A stretch of DNA of 34,458 nt from JAEUNJ01 sp052035955 (lineage in GTDB: Bacteria; Pseudomonadota; Gammaproteobacteria; Burkholderiales; Rhodocyclaceae). The DNA lies in contig JBPOHD010000073.1 of assembly GCA_052035955.1 (NCBI GenBank), positions 1 to 34,458 of the forward strand. The letters are read 5' to 3'. Position numbers and translations under genes: made by a program. The notes under the pieces were generated by a model. The model was not told where the DNA came from. It saw only the letters and a list, made by a program, of their open reading frames with translations, and searched no databases. This document shows, piece after piece, positions 7,150 to 15,503 of the stretch (the stretch's first letter is position 1; every line of letters starts with the position of its first letter).

Positions 7150-8367
7150 GTGAGCAAGCCCATTGTCATCATCGGCGCCGGCCAGGCCGGCCTGCAGACC
7201 GCGGAAGCCCTGCGCACCGAAGGCTGGGAAGGCGGCATCCTGCTGCTCGGCGAGGAGCCCCACGCCCCCTACCACCGGCCGCCGCTGTCCAAGGCCTACA
7301 TGCTGGGGGAATACAGCGAGGCCCAGCTCACCATCCGCGGGCCCGAAGCCCTGGCGAAGAAGGCCATCGAGTTGCGCAGCGACACGCGGGTGGCGGCCAT
7401 CGACCGGGCCGCCGGCGAGGTGGTGCTGGCCGACGGCGGGCGCATCGCCTACGACGGGCTGGCGCTGGCCAGCGGATCCCGGGCCCGCCCGCTGCCCTTC
7501 GAGGGCGGGAGCTTGCCCGGGGTCTTCGCACTGCGGACGCTGGACGATTGCCGGGCCATCTCGGCGGCCCTCGAGAAGGCCGAGCGGGTGGCGGTGATCG
7601 GCGGCGGTTTCATCGGCCTCGAATTCGCCGCCGTGGCCCGCAGGAAGGGCAAGGACGTGGTGGTCTTCGAGGCCGCGGACCGGCTGATGGCGCGGGTGGT
7701 CGCTCCGCCGATTTCAGACTTCTACGCCGACCTGCACCGCCGCAACGGCGTCGAGCTCCACCTGGGCGCCCAGGTCGCCGGCATCGCCGGCCGCAACGGC
7801 CGGGCCTTCGCGGTCAGGAGCGGCACCGGCGTCGATTTCGTCGCCGACCTGATCATCGCCGGCATCGGCATCATCCCGAACGCCGAACTGGCGCAGCAGG
7901 CAGGGCTGGACTGCGAAGGGGGCATCGTCGTCGATGCCTGCGGCCGCACCGCCGACCCGCGCATCGTCGCCGCCGGCGACTGCACGGCGACGCGCCTGCC
8001 GGACGGTCGCCTGCGCCGGCTGGAATCGGTGCAGAACGCCGTCGAGCAGGGCAAGGCGGCGGCGGCGGCCCTGATGGGCCGCGAGAAGCCCTTCCTCGCC
8101 GCGCCCTGGTTCTGGTCCGACCAGTACGACGTGAAGCTGCAGATGGTCGGCCAGTCCGCCGGCCACGACGAGGTCGTCGTCCGCGGCTCGGTGGCCGAGG
8201 CGAAATTCACCGCCTTCTACTACCGGGAGGGGCGGCTGATCGGCATGGATTCGGCCAACCGGGCCCAGGACCACATGGCCGGCCGGAAGCTGCTGGAAAA
8301 GGGCATCACCCCGACGCCCGGGCAGGCCGCCGACGAGGATTTCGCCCTCAATTCCCTGCTGGCCTGA
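7150..8367 (+). CDS. FAD-dependent ferredoxin reductase (putidaredoxin reductase type)
   Basis: 405 aa. The N-terminal FAD Rossmann motif is IIGAGQAGLQTAEAL (about residues 6-20). The NAD(P)H Rossmann motif is VIGGGFIGLEFAAVARRKG (about 148-165). The second FAD-contact motif is VAAGDCT (about 276), and the C-terminal domain contains PWFWSDQYDVKLQMVG, as in CamA-like and Rhodocoxin-like reductases. It transfers electrons from NADH to the [2Fe-2S] ferredoxin. The GTG start at 7150 is preceded by AAGGAG at good spacing. It is the last gene of the P450 operon and converges on ogt. Regions 8368-8562 hold no recognisable gene. Confidence 0.95.
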   Translation: MSKPIVIIGAGQAGLQTAEALRTEGWEGGILLLGEEPHAPYHRPPLSKAYMLGEYSEAQLTIRGPEALAKKAIELRSDTRVAAIDRAAGEVVLADGGRIAYDGLALASGSRARPLPFEGGSLPGVFALRTLDDCRAISAALEKAERVAVIGGGFIGLEFAAVARRKGKDVVVFEAADRLMARVVAPPISDFYADLHRRNGVELHLGAQVAGIAGRNGRAFAVRSGTGVDFVADLIIAGIGIIPNAELAQQAGLDCEGGIVVDACGRTADPRIVAAGDCTATRLPDGRLRRLESVQNAVEQGKAAAAALMGREKPFLAAPWFWSDQYDVKLQMVGQSAGHDEVVVRGSVAEAKFTAFYYREGRLIGMDSANRAQDHMAGRKLLEKGITPTPGQAADEDFALNSLLA

Positions 8368-8562
8368 GCACCGGCGGCCGGGATGGTCCGTCGCCATCCC
8401 CTCCACGACCTCGTGGCGCGGACGGCGCTCGCGAAATGGAACGGGGCAGGCACGCCGCGCCGGTAACACCCGGGCCACATCGCCGGACGAGGGGCATTCC
8501 CCGGCGCGACGATTCCTGCCCTGTCGCGCGGGTGGATTCGCACCCGCAAGGACCCGGGGCCC

Positions 8563-9060
8563 TCAGCTGCCCGCGCGCGCCGCCTCCAGGGCCAGCAGCC
8601 ACCGCTTGCGCTCGATGCCTCCCGCATAGCCGGTCAGCGCCCCGCAACGGCCGACCAGGCGATGGCAGGGCACGATGATGCCGATCGGATTGCGCCCGGT
8701 GGCGGCCCCGACGGCCCGCGCCGCGGCCGGGTTGCCGAGGGCTGCCGCCACCTCGCCATAGCTGCTCGTGACGCCGTAGCCGACGCGGGCGATCGCGCGC
8801 CAGACCTCCTGCTGGAAGGGCGTGCCCCGGGGCGCCAGGGGCAGGTCGAAGGCGGCCAGACGGCCCGCGAAATAGGCGGCGAGCTGCGCCGCCGCCTCCC
8901 GCAGCAGCGCCGCGCCGTCATGGCGGGCCCATCCCTCGGCGATGCCCCTGAAATGGCGCTGGCCCGGGAACCAGGCCCCGACGAGCCCGTCGGCGGCACC
9001 GGCAAGCAGCAGGGTTCCGAGGGGCGTCGCCGTCTCGGACCACGAAACGCTTGAGTTCAT
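8563..9060 (-). CDS. ogt: Methylated-DNA-[protein]-cysteine S-methyltransferase
   Basis: 165 aa. The active-site motif IVPCHRLVG places the acceptor at Cys132. The HTH-type DNA-binding segment (TPFQQEVWRAIARVGYGVTSSYGEVA) and the asparagine hinge (GRNPIG) are in place. It removes methyl groups from O6-methylguanine by suicide transfer. The ATG at 9060 overlaps the TGA of the upstream Ada/AlkA fusion gene by 4 nt (ATGA), so the two are translationally coupled. A GGAAGC site lies upstream within that gene. Confidence 0.95.
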   Translation of the reverse strand: MNSSVSWSETATPLGTLLLAGAADGLVGAWFPGQRHFRGIAEGWARHDGAALLREAAAQLAAYFAGRLAAFDLPLAPRGTPFQQEVWRAIARVGYGVTSSYGEVAAALGNPAAARAVGAATGRNPIGIIVPCHRLVGRCGALTGYAGGIERKRWLLALEAARAGS

Positions 9061-10589
9061 GAGCTTCCTTTCGAGTCTTTGCGCCGCCGGCCGGCGCCTC
9101 CATCCGCTTCGGGTTGCCATGGGGACCCGTCGCCCTCGGCCAGGCGGCGCCACAGGTGCAGGGTCGCGTAGCCGCGCCAGGGGCGCCAGGCTTCGGCCAG
9201 CGCATCCGCTTCCCGTGGCCGGCCGACGCCGAGGGCCTTGACCAGGGCGACGTCGCCGCTGGGCCAGGCATCGGGCCAGGCCAGGGCCCGCAGGGCGATG
9301 TACTGGGCGGTCCAGGGGCCGATGCCCGGGATGGCCTGCAGGCGGCAAAGGGACGCCGCCACGTCGGCGGCCGGCGCCAGGTCGAGGCGGCCTTCCGCCA
9401 CCTCCCGGGCCAGGGCAACGATGGCTTCGGAGCGTGCCCGGACGATGCCCAGGGCCGCGATATCGGCCGCTTGCGCGGCGGCCACGGTGGCGGGCGGCGG
9501 GAAAAGCGTCTCCACGTCCGGGAAAGGCGTCTCGATCGGCGAACCGAAGCGCGCCGCCAGGCGTCCGGCCAGCGTATGGGCGGCCCTGACGGTGACCTGC
9601 TGGCCGAGGATGGCGCGCACGGCCATCTCGAAGCCATCGAAGGCGCCCGGAACCCGCAAACCGGGAGCCCCGGCGGCGAGGTGGCCGAGGACGGCGCCGA
9701 CGGCCTGGGGATCGCAGGCCAGGTCGCAGAGCCGGCCTACGCGGGCGAGCACGGCCGGAAGCACGGGCAGCAGCCCGGGGGCCACGCGGACGGCGACGGC
9801 TTCACGCACCGGCGACCGGGACAATTCCACCCAGCCCGTCTTGCCGGAGACCGCGACGCTGCGCCGGTAGCTGCCGTCGACGACGGACTCGACTCCGGCG
9901 ATGCAACGGCCGGCGAGGAAACCGAGCAGGCGCTCCCAGTCGCAGGGCGGCCGCCAGGCCAGCTCGAAGCGGAGCCCGTCGGCGGGACCCGGGGCCACGC
10001 GGCCGGGGCCGGCGGCGCCCCGGCGCAGGGCCGAGGGCGACAGGCCGTAGCGGTCACGGAACAGTTCGTTGAAGCGGCGAAGGCTGCCGAATCCCGCCGC
10101 CAGGGCGACCTCGGTCACCGGCAGCGAGGTGTCGGCGAGCAGCCGTTTGGCATGGAGCAGGCGTCGGGTCTGGGCGTACTCGACCGGCGTGACGCCGAAG
10201 TTCTCGGCGAAAAGGCGGCGCAGGTGGCGGTCGGTGACGCCCAGGCGCAACGCCAGGCCCGCCACCCCGCGCGACCCGCTATCGACCTCGCCGGCCTCGA
10301 TGCGCTGGGCGGCGGCCCAGGCCAGGCGGGAGGGCAGTTCCATCCCGGAGCGCCCCGGCGCCAGTTCCGGACGGCAGCGCAGGCAGGGGCGGAAGCCGGC
10401 CACCTCGGCCGCGGCCGCGTTGGGGAAGAAGCGGCAGTTGGCGGCCCTGGGCATGCGCACGCGGCACACCGGACGGCAATAGATGCCCGTGGACGTGACG
10501 CCCACGAACAGTCGCCCGTCGAAGCGCGCGTCCCGCGCCAGGAGGGCCGCATAGTGGATGGGATGCTGGTCTGCAGGAAGCTCGGACAT
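9057..10589 (-). CDS. alkA: Ada-type methyl sensor fused to AlkA DNA-3-methyladenine glycosylase
   Basis: 510 aa. Residues 1-80 form an Ada N-terminal zinc domain with Cys38, Cys42, Cys69 and Cys72, the same spacing as in E. coli Ada. An AraC-type HTH follows (about 85-190, VTEVALAAGFGSLRRFNELFRDRYGLSPSALR). Then come an AlkA N-terminal domain (about 205-290) and the HhH-GPD glycosylase (LQAIPGIGPWTAQYIALRAL, catalytic Asp in PSGDVAL). It therefore combines methyl-phosphotriester sensing, transcription activation and base excision. A CATAAT -10-like box at 10596-10601 lies immediately upstream of the ATG at 10589, hinting at a leaderless transcript. Coupled to ogt. Confidence 0.93.
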   Translation of the reverse strand: MSELPADQHPIHYAALLARDARFDGRLFVGVTSTGIYCRPVCRVRMPRAANCRFFPNAAAAEVAGFRPCLRCRPELAPGRSGMELPSRLAWAAAQRIEAGEVDSGSRGVAGLALRLGVTDRHLRRLFAENFGVTPVEYAQTRRLLHAKRLLADTSLPVTEVALAAGFGSLRRFNELFRDRYGLSPSALRRGAAGPGRVAPGPADGLRFELAWRPPCDWERLLGFLAGRCIAGVESVVDGSYRRSVAVSGKTGWVELSRSPVREAVAVRVAPGLLPVLPAVLARVGRLCDLACDPQAVGAVLGHLAAGAPGLRVPGAFDGFEMAVRAILGQQVTVRAAHTLAGRLAARFGSPIETPFPDVETLFPPPATVAAAQAADIAALGIVRARSEAIVALAREVAEGRLDLAPAADVAASLCRLQAIPGIGPWTAQYIALRALAWPDAWPSGDVALVKALGVGRPREADALAEAWRPWRGYATLHLWRRLAEGDGSPWQPEADGGAGRRRKDSKGSS

Positions 10590-10769
10590 GGCGCGATTAT
10601 GCGCGGCGGGGCGGCCCCGGCTGGCGGTTTTCGGACCCGATCCCCGGGACGCCGGCGCGCCGGCCTGCAGGCCCCGGTCGGGTATTCCCGGGATCATCGC
10701 CGCGGTTGTGCGGACCGGACCGTTCGCGGCGCCGCGTGGCCGTCCGCCGGTGTTACCATCCGGCCTATC

Positions 10770-11159
10770 ATGGAATGGACCGAAGCCCTCAGCACCGGCA
10801 ACGCGCTGCTCGACGAGCACCACAAGGAGATCTTCCGCTGGATCTCCGAGCTGGAGGGCGCCGCCGCCGAAAACCGTACGCTCTTCGGCGTCTATGTGAT
10901 CACCCGCCTGAACCGTTATGTCCGCGAGCACTTCAATGCGGAGGAAGCGCTGATGCGGGCGGCCGGATTCCCGAAGCTCGAGGAGCACAAGGCGGAACAC
11001 GAAGCGTTCCGGCATCGGCTCGGCGAAATGCACGTCCAGTCCATTGCCCGGGAGATTCCCAAGGAAACTGTGGATTTCCTCAATGGCTGGCTGCGCAACC
11101 ACATCGCCAGGACGGACATGGAATACGTGCCCTACCTGGCGAAGATGAAGCGGGACTGA
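10770..11159 (+). CDS. Bacteriohemerythrin
   Basis: 129 aa, single-domain. The diiron ligands of canonical bacteriohemerythrins can all be placed: His17/18 (DEHHKE), His54 and Glu58 (HFNAEE), His73 and His77 (HKAEHE), His111 and Asp116 (HIARTD). The family binds O2 (some members bind NO) as a store, carrier or sensor in the cytoplasm. The ATG at 10770 has only a weak ribosome binding site. It converges with the second hemerythrin-like gene, with 17 nt between the stop codons. Confidence 0.93.
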   Translation: MEWTEALSTGNALLDEHHKEIFRWISELEGAAAENRTLFGVYVITRLNRYVREHFNAEEALMRAAGFPKLEEHKAEHEAFRHRLGEMHVQSIAREIPKETVDFLNGWLRNHIARTDMEYVPYLAKMKRD

Positions 11160-11176
11160 ATCCCGGCGGCCGCCCC

Positions 11177-11638
11177 TTACGCCTGGGCGGCCTGGAAGGG
11201 CACCCGCAGGTAGACCTCCAGCTGGCGGTCGAATTCCTCGAAGTGCCGCTGCAGGGTCGCCAGGACGGCGCCGATGCCCTCGATGGCCTCGACGCACTTG
11301 CCGTCCCGGGCAAACACCACGCGGATCGCCTTCAGCTGCTCCGACAACTCGAGGTGGGCCTGCCGGTGCGCCTTCCGGTGGCCGTCGGGCACGCCCTCCT
11401 CCATCAGCATCGATTCGAACAGGGTGTGCTTGAGCGTCACCTCGACGAAGGTACGCACGAGGTCGGCGATATTGGCATGGCAGGCCTGCTGCCGTTCCGG
11501 CAGGCATTGCCAGCAGTTCTCCACCTCCGGACCGCGGACGCAGCAGGCCTCGATCCGCCGCCCCAGGTCGAGCATGTAGTCATGGTCCTGCCGGATTCTT
11601 TCGATGGCCTGTTCTCGGAGGGGAGGCACGTTTCGCAC
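11177..11638 (-). CDS. Hemerythrin-like protein with N-terminal cysteine cluster
   Basis: 153 aa. A four-helix hemerythrin-like ligand pattern is visible: His19, His71-x3-Glu75, His87/91/95 and His132-x4-Asp137. Unlike normal hemerythrins it has Cys32, Cys33, Cys42, Cys45 (a CxxC) and Cys53 packed between helix 1 and helix 2, which could bind a metal or form disulfides. The start is a GTG at 11638 with AAGG upstream. The protein is probably cytoplasmic. Function unknown; O2/NO/redox sensing or diiron repair are possible. Region 11639-11798 shows no other gene. Confidence 0.8.
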   Translation of the reverse strand: MRNVPPLREQAIERIRQDHDYMLDLGRRIEACCVRGPEVENCWQCLPERQQACHANIADLVRTFVEVTLKHTLFESMLMEEGVPDGHRKAHRQAHLELSEQLKAIRVVFARDGKCVEAIEGIGAVLATLQRHFEEFDRQLEVYLRVPFQAAQA

Positions 11639-11798
11639 ACCTTCTGGGGTCGGGATCTGTCTGGCCCGCCGGTGCCGCGTCGGGCCGGGCAGGAGGCATG
11701 ACGCTATACGCGAAGCCGGCGGTCGTCAAGCCGCTTCGCCCCGCGCAACGGTGACGCGGCGGGTACGGCCGGCAGGCGGGGCCCCGGCGTCCGCGGAA

Positions 11799-12683
11799 TC
11801 AGCTTGCCCGGACGGACCCGGCAGCGCCGGCCCTCCGCCGATGCCAGAGCGCCCAGGCCAGCGCAACGATGGCGACGGCCGGGGCATAGAGGACGATGAA
11901 GGCCGAGAGCTCGGGGCGGGCCAGCATGGCCTGGGCCATCACGATGGCCAGGGGGACGTTATGGACGCCGACCTCGGTGGCGACGGTCATGCGCAGGGGG
12001 CGGTCGAGCCGGGCCAGGGCGGCGACGGCCGAGGTGGCGGCGAACATGGCCAGGCAGAGCAGGAAGGCGGCCGGCACCATGCGGCGCCAGTGGCCGGCCA
12101 GGGCACCTGCCGAGGCCGTGAACACGATGGCCAGTACGCAGGCCAGCATCAGGGCGGCCAGGCGCCGCGTCCAGCGGCGGACGATGGGCCCCCGGGTCCC
12201 GGCGAGGTGGCGCAGTCCCATGCCGAGGAAGATCGGCAGCACGGCCATCAGAAGGATCTTGCCGATGGTCTGGCCGACCGGCAGGGCGATGGAAACCTCG
12301 GCGCCGCCGAACCACTCGAAGCCCAGGTGCACGATCAGCGGCGTCGATAGCAGCGACAGGACGCCGTTGATGGCGGTCAGCGAGACGGACACGTCGGGCC
12401 GCCCCCGGCCGAGGAAGACGAAGCCGTTGGCCACCGGACCGCCCGGCGCCGCGACGACCAGGACCATGGCCAGCGCGATGGCCGGCTCGGCGGCGTAGAG
12501 GGCGGCCAGCCCGAAGCCGGCCGCCGGGGCCGCCAGGAACTGCCCGAAGAGGCCGACCAGCAGCGGCCGCGGCGCCCGCAGCAGGGCGCGGAACTGGTCG
12601 GGCGCCAGGTCCAGGCCGATGCAGGCCATCATCACGAAGACGCAGACCGGTGCGAGGCTTCCCACCAGTTCGCCGGCGTTCAT
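11799..12683 (-). CDS. Bile acid:sodium symporter (BASS) family transporter
   Basis: 294 aa, about nine to ten hydrophobic segments. The crossover motif region is visible as VVAAPGGPVANGFVFL...VSLTAINGVLSLLSTPLIV, and GVHNVPLAIVMAQAML is the second crossing helix. BASS proteins import organic anions (bile acids, pantoate, keto acids, sulfo-conjugates) with Na+ across the inner membrane. A GGAGGAG site precedes the ATG. The gene is divergent from the IclR regulator and near an exported sulfatase, so uptake of a desulfated or sulfated organic acid is a reasonable but unproven guess. Confidence 0.88.
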   Translation of the reverse strand: MNAGELVGSLAPVCVFVMMACIGLDLAPDQFRALLRAPRPLLVGLFGQFLAAPAAGFGLAALYAAEPAIALAMVLVVAAPGGPVANGFVFLGRGRPDVSVSLTAINGVLSLLSTPLIVHLGFEWFGGAEVSIALPVGQTIGKILLMAVLPIFLGMGLRHLAGTRGPIVRRWTRRLAALMLACVLAIVFTASAGALAGHWRRMVPAAFLLCLAMFAATSAVAALARLDRPLRMTVATEVGVHNVPLAIVMAQAMLARPELSAFIVLYAPAVAIVALAWALWHRRRAGAAGSVRAS

Positions 12684-12764
12684 TCCTGGGTTCTCCTCCG
12701 TCGGTTATGCTTGTCCGGCGCGGGCACCCGGCCCGCTGCGAGTGGGATATTAACCGCCGCCGAC

Positions 12765-13568
12765 GTGAAGACCATCCGTTCCCTGGAAAGGGGGCTCGCC
12801 GTGCTGCGGGCCCTCGAAGGCCACGCCGGCCTCACCCTGGCCGAGCTGCATGCAATGACCGGCATGGCCAAGCCCACCCTGCTGCGCATGCTGCTGACGC
12901 TGGAACAATCCGGGATGGCATGGAAGGCCATCGGCGACGGCCGCTACCGGCGGCGCATCGGTCCCGTCGGCAAGGCGCGCCCGGACGAGCGCGTCTATCG
13001 CATTGCCGAAGTCGCCGCGCCCCACCTGGAAGCCCTGCAGCGCAAGGTCATCTGGCCCTCCGACCTGCTGGTCTTCCGCAACTATCGCCTCGAACTGGCC
13101 GAGACCTCCCGCCGGCAGAGCAACCTCGGCCTCTTCCCCTACCGGATCGGCTTTCGCATCGACATGTTCCTGACGGCTCCCGGTCGGGCCTGGCTGGCCT
13201 TCTGCCCGGACCGGGAACGGGAGCGCATCATCGCCCATGCGCGCCGCCATCCGCCCCCGAATCCGCGCAGCCGCGCCGTGTTGCAGGGCGAACTGGAGGG
13301 CATCCTGGCCACCACCCGCCGGCTCGGCTACGCCTCCCGCGAACCGTTGTTCGGCGGCACCGACCAGGACATCAGCGACTTCGACGACGGCCTCGATGCG
13401 ATCGCCGTTCCGGTGATGGACGGCCCCCGCGTCCTCGCCGCCATGAACCTCGTCTGGCCGCGCAAGTACAGGCTGAAGGCGAAGATCGTCCGGGACCACC
13501 TGGCTGACCTCAAGGCGGCGGCATCCGCCATCGCCGCCGCCGTCGCGGCGCTGCAGGCCGCAAGCTGA
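12765..13568 (+). CDS. IclR-family transcriptional regulator
   Basis: 267 aa from the GTG. The winged HTH (residues 1-70) begins VKTIRSLERGLAVLRAL and has AELHAMTGMAKPTLLRMLLTLEQSGM. The IclR effector domain follows (about 90-260, FRIDMFLTAPGRAWLAF and DGLDAIAVPVMDG). Start choice: MhpR-type IclR proteins commonly begin exactly at this Lys-Thr-Ile-Arg-Ser-Leu-Glu-Arg, favouring GTG 12765 over an upstream TTG at 12711; neither has a strong ribosome binding site. It is divergent from the BASS transporter and upstream of the sulfatase gene, and probably controls one or both. The ligand is unknown. Confidence 0.88.
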   Translation: MKTIRSLERGLAVLRALEGHAGLTLAELHAMTGMAKPTLLRMLLTLEQSGMAWKAIGDGRYRRRIGPVGKARPDERVYRIAEVAAPHLEALQRKVIWPSDLLVFRNYRLELAETSRRQSNLGLFPYRIGFRIDMFLTAPGRAWLAFCPDRERERIIAHARRHPPPNPRSRAVLQGELEGILATTRRLGYASREPLFGGTDQDISDFDDGLDAIAVPVMDGPRVLAAMNLVWPRKYRLKAKIVRDHLADLKAAASAIAAAVAALQAAS

Positions 13569-13599
13569 ACGGCCCCCGCCCCACCGTTCCACCAGGTGT

Positions 13600-13639
13600 A
13601 ACGGTCGTCCGGTTTCATGGTTGAGGCCTCAACGGTCGT
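13600..13639. promoter_or_regulatory. Operator-like direct repeat plus palindrome before the sulfatase
   Basis: AACGGTCGT occurs at 13600-13608 and again at 13631-13639, 31 bp apart (about three helical turns). Between and touching the second copy is a perfect 14-bp palindrome, GTTGAGGCCTCAAC (13620-13633). It lies 77 nt or more upstream of the sulfatase ATG. It may be the binding site of the IclR regulator encoded just before it; this is inference. Confidence 0.4.
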
Positions 13640-13715
13640 GACATGATTCGCTCCGGTCGCGGCCGGCGCGTCCGTCCCAAGCAGCATCCCCTCAAACGAC
13701 TGGAGGAGACTCCCC

Positions 13716-15455
13716 ATGCGGACCCTGCGCAATGCCCTGCTGGCCGCCTGCCTCGCCGTGCCGGCGCTGGCCGGCGCCGCCGAACCGCGGCCCAACATCC
13801 TGCTGATCCTGGCCGACGACCTCGGCTTCACCGACATCGGGGCCTACGGCTCGGAGATCGCGACGCCGAACATCGACCGGCTGGCCGGAGGTGGCGTGCG
13901 CATGCGCAACTTCTACGCCTCGCCCTTCTGCTCGCCGACCCGCGCCATGCTCATGAGCGGCTCCGACAACCACCTGGTCGGCTTCGGCGACATGGCCGAG
14001 CTGATGACCGCCGAGCAGCGCGGCAAGCCGGGCTACGAGGGCTACCTGAACGAGCGCGTGGTGCCCATCCCGCAGGTCCTGAAGGATGCCGGCTACCGGA
14101 CCGTCATGGCCGGCAAATGGCACCTGGGCAACGCCGAGAACCAGAGCCCGGCGGCCCGCGGCTTCGACCGCTCCTACGCCATGACCATGGGCGGCGCCAG
14201 CCATTTCGGCGACCAGACCGGCATCGTCGCCATGGACGCCAGCAAGCCGCCCAAGGCGATCTACCGGGAGAACGGCAAGTCCATCGAGATTCCCCGCACC
14301 GGCTTCTATTCCTCGGTCGCCTTCACCGACAAGGTCATCTCCTACCTGGACGAGACGGAAGCCAGCGGCAAGCCCTTCTTCGCCTACCTGGCCTTCACGG
14401 CGCCCCACTGGCCCCTGCACGCCCCCGACGAGGACATCCGCAAGTACGAGGGGCGCTACGACGCCGGCTACGAGCAGTTGCGCAAGGAAAGGGCCGAGCG
14501 GCTGGTCAGGCTGGGATTGCTCGACCCGAAGACCCCGGTGTACGAGGGCCACGCCCACTGGCCCAAGTGGGACACCCTGACGCCTGCGCAAAAGCAGGCC
14601 GAGTCGAAGCGGATGGCGGTCTACGCAGCCATGGTGGACAACATGGACCGGCAGATCGGACGCCTGCTCAAGCACCTCGAGGACAAGGGCCAGCTGGACA
14701 ACACGGTCGTCTTCTTCCTCTCCGACAATGGCGCCGACGGCAACTCGGTGTATGACGTGGGCGAGACCCGGACCTGGATCCACCGCGACATGGACAACAG
14801 CATCGAGAACACCGGGCGCCCGGGATCCTTCGTCGAGTACGGTCCCGGCTGGGCGCAGGTCGGCATGACGCCGCTCCACCTCTACAAGGCCTTCATGTAC
14901 GAAGGCGGCATCTCGGTGCCCGCCATCGCCTGGGGCCCGAAAGCCGGCCTCAAGTCCGGCGAGCGCGCCGCCCCGGCCCACGTCAGCGACCTGGCGCCGA
15001 CGATCTACGAACTGGCCGGCGCCCGCCATCCGGGCACCGAGTACCAGGGCAAGACGGTCCTGCCGGTCCGCGGCAAGTCCCTCGTCTCCTTCCTGCGCGG
15101 GGAATCCGCCACGGTGCGCGGCCCGGACGACGTGCTCGCCTGGGAACTGGGCGGCCGCAAGGCCCTGCGCAAGGGCGACTGGAAGATCGTCATGGCCAAC
15201 GCCCCCTGGGGCACGGGTCGCTGGGAACTCTACAACCTGGCCGAGGACCGGACCGAAAGCCGCGACCTGGCGAAGGCCAACCCGGCGAAGCTGGAGGAGA
15301 TGCTTGCCGCCTGGAAACAGTACGTGGCGGAGACCGGCGTCCTGGAACTGGACAAGCTCGCCGAACGTCCCGGCTACAGCAATGCCGGCAAGTACTACGA
15401 CGACCTGGCCAAGGAGGCGGTGATGCCGCCGCGCCAGAAGCAGGCGGCGAAGTAG
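13716..15455 (+). CDS. Exported sulfatase (arylsulfatase family, Cys-type)
   Basis: 579 aa. A signal peptide is visible (residues 1-22, RTLRNALLAACLAVPALAGAA). PNILLILADDLGFTD carries the metal-binding Asp34-Asp35. The sulfatase signature FCSPTRAMLMSG places the formylglycine precursor at Cys72, followed by GKWHLG (about 129-134) and the metal site LSDNGADGN. It hydrolyses sulfate esters in the periplasm and needs a formylglycine-generating enzyme, which is not in the window. The ATG at 13716 has GGAGGAG upstream. It is 48 nt before the cytochrome gene and probably cotranscribed. The substrate (aryl, steroid or alkyl sulfate) is unknown. Confidence 0.93.
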   Translation: MRTLRNALLAACLAVPALAGAAEPRPNILLILADDLGFTDIGAYGSEIATPNIDRLAGGGVRMRNFYASPFCSPTRAMLMSGSDNHLVGFGDMAELMTAEQRGKPGYEGYLNERVVPIPQVLKDAGYRTVMAGKWHLGNAENQSPAARGFDRSYAMTMGGASHFGDQTGIVAMDASKPPKAIYRENGKSIEIPRTGFYSSVAFTDKVISYLDETEASGKPFFAYLAFTAPHWPLHAPDEDIRKYEGRYDAGYEQLRKERAERLVRLGLLDPKTPVYEGHAHWPKWDTLTPAQKQAESKRMAVYAAMVDNMDRQIGRLLKHLEDKGQLDNTVVFFLSDNGADGNSVYDVGETRTWIHRDMDNSIENTGRPGSFVEYGPGWAQVGMTPLHLYKAFMYEGGISVPAIAWGPKAGLKSGERAAPAHVSDLAPTIYELAGARHPGTEYQGKTVLPVRGKSLVSFLRGESATVRGPDDVLAWELGGRKALRKGDWKIVMANAPWGTGRWELYNLAEDRTESRDLAKANPAKLEEMLAAWKQYVAETGVLELDKLAERPGYSNAGKYYDDLAKEAVMPPRQKQAAK

Positions 15456-15503
15456 GGCCCGATCGGCCTCGGGCGCCCGGCGGCGCCCGAGGTCCGCCGA
15501 GCG

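Noticed and set aside
9114..10700. Plus-strand open frame running into the bacteriohemerythrin frame
   Set aside because: The part before 10770 is antisense to the Ada/AlkA fusion and has no protein-like features; only the hemerythrin segment is real.
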